In this document: in pieces, positions 6,427 to 9,072 of the stretch
Numbering within the stretch: position 1 is the first letter of the stretch
Layout: each line of letters begins with the position of its first letter
Origin: Gp6-AA40 sp046765795
GTDB lineage: Bacteria; Acidobacteriota; Vicinamibacteria; Vicinamibacterales; UBA2999
DNA length: 9,072 nt
Reading direction: 5' to 3'
Assembly: GCA_046765795.1 (NCBI GenBank)
Contig: JBKPRH010000352.1
Span: forward strand, 1-9,072
Position numbers and translations under genes: made by a program
Notes under the pieces: generated by a model
What the model was told of the DNA's origin: nothing
Database searches by the model: none
What the model saw: only the letters and a program-made list of their open reading frames with translations

Positions 6427-6468
6427 GAGACGGACCCTGAAGGTCCGCCTCTCTATTCGGGTCCGTCT
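6427..6468. repeat. nested inverted repeat between divergent gdhA and methylmalonyl-CoA mutase genes (REP-like or operator)
   Basis: AGACGGACCC (6428-6437) and GGGTCCGTCT (6459-6468) are perfect 10-bp inverted arms separated by 21 bp. Inside the loop, GGTCCGCCTC (6442-6451) pairs with GAGACGGACC (6427-6436) at 9 of 10 positions across a 5-base loop (CTGAA). The left arm can therefore pair with either right arm, giving two mutually exclusive hairpins. The two right arms are direct repeats spaced 18 bp apart. The position between two divergent starts is compatible with an operator, and the GGTCCGCC palindrome style is also like dispersed REP-type repeats of GC-rich genomes. Confidence 0.7.
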
Positions 6469-6474
6469 TACAAT
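6469..6474 (+). promoter_or_regulatory. possible -10 element of the methylmalonyl-CoA mutase gene
   Basis: TACAAT (5 of 6 bases of the consensus TATAAT) lies directly after the inverted repeat and 9 bases before the ATG at 6484. As for gdhA on the other strand, this would place transcription start almost at the start codon. The region where a -35 box should be is inside the inverted repeat and is not TTGACA-like. Confidence 0.35.
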
Positions 6475-6483
6475 GAAGCGATC

Positions 6484-8109
6484 ATGAAAACGGCCGCGCC
6501 GCAGAAGGGTGCCGCGAAGGAACGACGCGGAAGCTTCACCACGATCTCCGGTCGGCCGATCAACGAGCTCTACACACCCGCCGACATCGCCTCGCTCGAT
6601 TACGGCCGCGACCTCGGAGGCCCCGGGAGCTTTCCATATACCCGCGGCATTCACGCCACGGGGTATCGCGGGAAGCTCTGGACGATGCGCCAGTTCGCCG
6701 GCTTCGGTACGCCCGAGGACACGAATCAGCGGTACAAGCAGCTGTTGAAGGCGGGCGGTACCGGCTTGAGCGTCGCGTTCGATCTGCCGACCTTGATGGG
6801 CCGCGATCCGGACCACGAGCTCTCGCTCGGTGAAGTCGGCAAATGCGGCGTGAACGTGACTTCGCTCGCCGACATGGAAACGCTGTTTGACGGCATCGAT
6901 CTCGCCGGCATTACGACGTCGATGACGATCAACTCGCCGGCCTCGATGATCTTCGCGATGTACCTCGTGGTGGCGGAGAAACAAGGCGCAGCCTGGGAAT
7001 CGCTGTCGGGCACCATCCAGAACGACATCCTGAAGGAATTCATCGCGCAGAAGGAATACATCTATCCGCCGCGGCAATCGATGCGGCTCATCACGGACGT
7101 GTTTGCATTCTGCGCCGAGCACGCGCCGCGCTGGAACACCATTTCCATCAGCGGCTATCACATCCGTGAAGCCGGCGCGACGGCGGCGCAGGAGCTGGCG
7201 TTCACCCTTCGCGACGGCATCGAATACGTGCAGTACGCCGTCGATGCCGGGCTCGACGTCGACGCCTTCGCACCGCGCCTGTCGTTCTTCTTCAACTCCC
7301 ACAGCGACTTCTTCGAAGAGATTGCCAAGTATCGTGCGGCGCGGCGCATCTGGGCTCACGTCATGCGCGATCGCTTCAAGGCGAAAAACGCGAAGTCGTG
7401 GCAGCTTCGGTTCCATACGCAGACGGCCGGCGTTTCGCTGACCGCACAGCAGCCGTACAACAACGTCGTTCGTACCGCGCTGCAGGCGATGGCTGCGGTA
7501 CTGGGCGGCACGCAGTCGCTGCACACCAACTCGCTGGACGAGGCGCTGGCGCTGCCGACCGAGGAAGCGGCGACGCTGGCGCTGCGGACGCAGCAGATCA
7601 TCGCGCACGAAACCGGCGTAGCGGACGTGGTCGACCCGCTGGGCGGGTCCTACTTCATCGAGAAGCTGACCTCCGACCTCGAAGAGGAGACGCTGGCGTA
7701 CTTCGACACGATCGATCGCATGGGCGGGATGGTCGCCGCCATTGAAAAGGGTTATCCGCAGCGTGAAGTCGCCGATAGCGCGTACAAATTCCAGCAGGCC
7801 GTCGAGCAGCGCGACAAGATCATCGTCGGCGTGAACGAGTTTGTGACCGAGGACGAGGAGCCAATTGGGACCCTGTACATCGACGAGACCGCAGCGGAGC
7901 AGCAGCTTGCGAAGCTCAATCAGCTGCGTCAGACGCGCAACAACGCCAACGTGCATGCCGCGCTCGAGGCGCTGAAGCAGGGGGCCCGCGCGTCGGCCAA
8001 CACCATGCCGCTCCTCATCGACGCGGTGCGCGCATACGCGACCGTAGGAGAAATGTGCGACGCGCTCCGGGACGTCTGGGGCGAATACGAAGAAACGCCG
8101 ATAATCTGA
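6484..8109 (+). CDS. methylmalonyl-CoA mutase, catalytic (large) subunit
   Basis: From ATG 6484 the product is 541 residues, the size of the separate catalytic subunit in split mutases. The frame is open further upstream to an ATG at 6397, but that start overlaps the gdhA start and would translate the inverted repeat; the family-like sequence begins only after 6484. The enzyme isomerises (R)-methylmalonyl-CoA to succinyl-CoA with coenzyme B12. The TIM barrel is recognisable from YTRGIHATGYRGKLWTMRQF (52-71, with Tyr61 at the substrate-stacking position), TGLSVAFDLPTLMGRD (93-108), TSMTINSPA (145-153), PRQSMRLITDVF (197-208, with Arg201 expected to hold the CoA-ester carboxylate), SISGYHIREAGAT (221-233, with His226) and FHTQTAGVSLTAQQPYNNVVRT, ending near VVDPLGGSYFIE. 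The retained Tyr and Arg favour methylmalonyl-CoA over isobutyryl-CoA, though related acyl-CoA mutases are not fully excluded. The cobalamin-binding partner gene follows 40 bases downstream. Confidence 0.94.
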   Translation: MKTAAPQKGAAKERRGSFTTISGRPINELYTPADIASLDYGRDLGGPGSFPYTRGIHATGYRGKLWTMRQFAGFGTPEDTNQRYKQLLKAGGTGLSVAFDLPTLMGRDPDHELSLGEVGKCGVNVTSLADMETLFDGIDLAGITTSMTINSPASMIFAMYLVVAEKQGAAWESLSGTIQNDILKEFIAQKEYIYPPRQSMRLITDVFAFCAEHAPRWNTISISGYHIREAGATAAQELAFTLRDGIEYVQYAVDAGLDVDAFAPRLSFFFNSHSDFFEEIAKYRAARRIWAHVMRDRFKAKNAKSWQLRFHTQTAGVSLTAQQPYNNVVRTALQAMAAVLGGTQSLHTNSLDEALALPTEEAATLALRTQQIIAHETGVADVVDPLGGSYFIEKLTSDLEEETLAYFDTIDRMGGMVAAIEKGYPQREVADSAYKFQQAVEQRDKIIVGVNEFVTEDEEPIGTLYIDETAAEQQLAKLNQLRQTRNNANVHAALEALKQGARASANTMPLLIDAVRAYATVGEMCDALRDVWGEYEETPII

Positions 8110-8115
8110 GCTGTT

Positions 8116-8144
8116 CAGTCGGTTTCGGGTGGCAGGTGAGTAGG
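8116..8144 (+). repeat. possible degenerate heptad repeat remnant
   Basis: The short gap after the mutase stop codon (8107-8109) contains CAGTCGG (8116-8122), identical to a unit phase of the 817-851 array, followed by G-rich heptad-like pieces TTTCGGG (8123-8129) and TGGCAGG (8130-8136). The pattern is too degraded to be certain. It also contains the likely ribosome-binding region of the next gene (AGGTGAG, 8134-8140). Confidence 0.3.
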
Positions 8145-8149
8145 TTCCA

Positions 8150-8554
8150 GTGCAGAAAATCCGCGTAATTATTGCCAAACCTGGACTTGACGGCCACGAC
8201 CGTGGCGCCAAAGTCATCGCCCGGGCCCTGCGCGACGCCGGGATGGAAGTCATCTATACGGGGCTAAGGCAGACCCCGGAGCAGATTGTCTCGGCGGCGC
8301 TCCAGGAGGACGCGGATGCGATCGGCCTTTCGATCCTTTCCGGCGCCCATATGCATATCTGTCCGAAGGTAATGGAGCTGCTGCGCGAAAAGGGGTTGAC
8401 CGACGTCCTCGTCGTCGTCGGCGGCATTATTCCCGACGTGGACATCCCGAAGCTGAACGCGATCGGCATCAAGGGAATCTTTCTTCCCGGCACGCCGATG
8501 CAGGACATCGTGGACTTCATCTCGCGAAATACGCGTTCCCGAGTCGCCATCTAA
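8150..8554 (+). CDS. methylmalonyl-CoA mutase, cobalamin-binding (small) subunit
   Basis: This 134-residue protein starts with GTG (8150-8152), preceded by AGGTGAG at 8134-8140. It is the B12-binding Rossmann-like domain that in fused mutases forms the C-terminus. KPGLDGHDRGAKVIA (10-24) contains the base-off DxHxxG motif: Asp14, His16 as the lower axial cobalt ligand, and Gly19. SILSG (61-65) gives the SxL motif, and VVVGGIIP (88-95) gives the GG motif that holds the nucleotide tail. Its length matches stand-alone small subunits. Only 40 bases separate it from the catalytic subunit gene, so co-transcription and assembly into one enzyme are expected. No MeaB-type chaperone or epimerase gene is in the window. 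Confidence 0.95.
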   Translation: MQKIRVIIAKPGLDGHDRGAKVIARALRDAGMEVIYTGLRQTPEQIVSAALQEDADAIGLSILSGAHMHICPKVMELLREKGLTDVLVVVGGIIPDVDIPKLNAIGIKGIFLPGTPMQDIVDFISRNTRSRVAI

Positions 8555-8558
8555 GGAA
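8553..8558 (+). promoter_or_regulatory. ribosome-binding site of the response-regulator gene
   Basis: AAGGAA overlaps the stop codon of the cobalamin-binding subunit gene and lies 4 bases before ATG 8563. This is one of the clearest Shine-Dalgarno-like sites here and suggests translation from a shared transcript. Confidence 0.6.
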
Positions 8559-8562
8559 CTCG

Positions 8563-9072
8563 ATGTCGAAGAAGCTGCTCCTCGCCGACGACAGCGTGAC
8601 CATTCAGCGCGTCATCGAACTCACCTTTTCAGGTGAGGACGTCGAGGTGCTCACCGCGAGCGATGGCGAAGAAGCGCTTGCGCGCATCGCCAACGACAAG
8701 CCCGATGTCGTCCTCGCGGACATCGGCATGCCCAAACGCAGCGGCTACGACGTCTCGGCATTCGTGAAAGGCAGTCCCGAGCTGTCGCACATCCCCGTGC
8801 TGCTGCTTGCCGGCGCATTCGAACCGGTCGACGATGCAAAGGCGAGAGAGGTGCAGTGCGATGGTGTCCTCGTGAAACCGTTCGAGCCGCAGCAGGTCAT
8901 CGCCAGGGTCCGCGAACTGCTTGGTGGCGCGAAAGGAAATCCGACGCAGCCGGCAGTGCCCGCGATTCCGCGCCCCGCCGCGGCCCTCGTGTCGCCCCGG
9001 CCGGTGGAGTTGCCCAGGCGGGAAGAAAAGCTGACCGTGCCGGAAGCCCTGATGGACTTCGGCGCCGAAGAT
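8563..9072 (+). CDS. response regulator receiver-domain protein, 3'-truncated by the window
   Basis: Translation from ATG 8563 gives 170 residues with no stop before the window ends. Residues 1-120 form a CheY-like receiver: LLLADDSVTIQRVIE (5-19) with the acidic pair Asp9/Asp10, VVLADIGMPKRSGYDV (49-64) with phospho-acceptor Asp53, and GVLVKPFEPQQVI (101-113) with the conserved Lys105. The switch Thr/Ser at the end of the fourth strand is Ala83 (VLLLAGAFEP), a departure from classical receivers. After about residue 121 comes a Pro/Ala-rich linker (NPTQPAVPAIPRPAA) leading to an unseen C-terminal region; no DNA-binding or enzymatic output domain is visible. The layout resembles receiver-plus-long-tail proteins of acidobacteria and myxobacteria. 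The gene begins 8 bases after the mutase small subunit, so the two may share a transcript, though a direct functional link is not evident. Confidence 0.88.
   Translation, partial: MSKKLLLADDSVTIQRVIELTFSGEDVEVLTASDGEEALARIANDKPDVVLADIGMPKRSGYDVSAFVKGSPELSHIPVLLLAGAFEPVDDAKAREVQCDGVLVKPFEPQQVIARVRELLGGAKGNPTQPAVPAIPRPAAALVSPRPVELPRREEKLTVPEALMDFGAED

Noticed and set aside
6427..6468. Rho-independent terminator
   Set aside because: There is no U-tract on either strand, and both flanking genes start rather than end here.
6397..6483. Upstream ATG extending the mutase by 29 codons
   Set aside because: It overlaps the gdhA start codon, would translate the inverted repeat, and adds sequence unlike the family. 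ATG 6484 gives the normal length.
6399..6483. Cobalamin riboswitch ahead of the B12-dependent mutase
   Set aside because: The 85-bp gap is far too short for the aptamer, and no B12-box-like sequence is visible.
5872..8253. 793-codon open frame on the minus strand opposite the mutase genes
   Set aside because: It runs antisense through two clearly recognisable mutase subunit genes and the 5' part of gdhA in another frame. Its translation is Arg-rich and low in recognisable motifs, typical of shadow frames in GC-rich coding DNA.
1..9072. Defence island, toxin-antitoxin pair or mobile element as the hidden system
   Set aside because: All recognisable genes are metabolic, exported or signalling. 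No transposase, integrase, nuclease, terminal inverted repeats or tRNA attachment site was found; the only mobile-like signal is the heptad repeats.

Overview
The window reads as chromosomal DNA from a GC-rich member of the Acidobacteriota. The best taxonomic clue is the 720-residue exported protein at 2128-4290, which has the architecture of the VWFA-related family (TIGR03436 type) that is greatly expanded in that phylum. The high GC content by eye, dense coding, AT-poor gene starts with weak Shine-Dalgarno signals, and G-rich heptameric repeats in the gaps between genes fit this. A Vicinamibacteria-like lineage is a guess from general impression only.

Layout. (1) 1-851, plus: the 3' part of a diverged acyl-CoA dehydrogenase-like protein that lacks the usual catalytic glutamate. 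(2) 893-2059, minus: a complete, canonical short/branched-chain acyl-CoA dehydrogenase, convergent with the first gene. The two genes meet over a pair of heptad repeat arrays, and each stop codon lies inside a repeat unit. (3) 2128-4290, plus: the exported VWFA-related protein, divergent from the dehydrogenase. (4) 4298-4402: two inverted copies of a composite GGTATCA-type repeat. (5) 4413-5093, plus: an exported carboxymuconolactone-decarboxylase-fold protein, followed by a third copy of the same repeat. (6) 5145-6398, minus: glutamate dehydrogenase. (7) 6399-6483: an 85-bp divergent intergenic region with a strong inverted repeat. (8) 6484-8109 and 8150-8554, plus: a split coenzyme-B12-dependent methylmalonyl-CoA mutase, with catalytic and cobalamin-binding subunits as separate genes. 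(9) 8563-9072, plus: the start of a response-regulator protein that runs off the window.

Function. The acyl-CoA dehydrogenase, methylmalonyl-CoA mutase and glutamate dehydrogenase fit together as catabolism of branched-chain amino acids, odd-chain acyl-CoA and propionyl-CoA. Nitrogen would be released through glutamate, and carbon would enter the TCA cycle as succinyl-CoA and 2-oxoglutarate. Only 6484-8554, perhaps with the response regulator, looks like an operon; the others alternate in strand.

The least ordinary signal is in the intergenic DNA. There are two related styles of 7-bp-period repeat. One has a conserved architecture: heptads, then an 11-bp interrupter, then another heptad. Most copies start at or a few bases after a stop codon and read in the same direction as the gene they follow. 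No defence system, CRISPR array, insertion sequence, tRNA or rRNA was seen.
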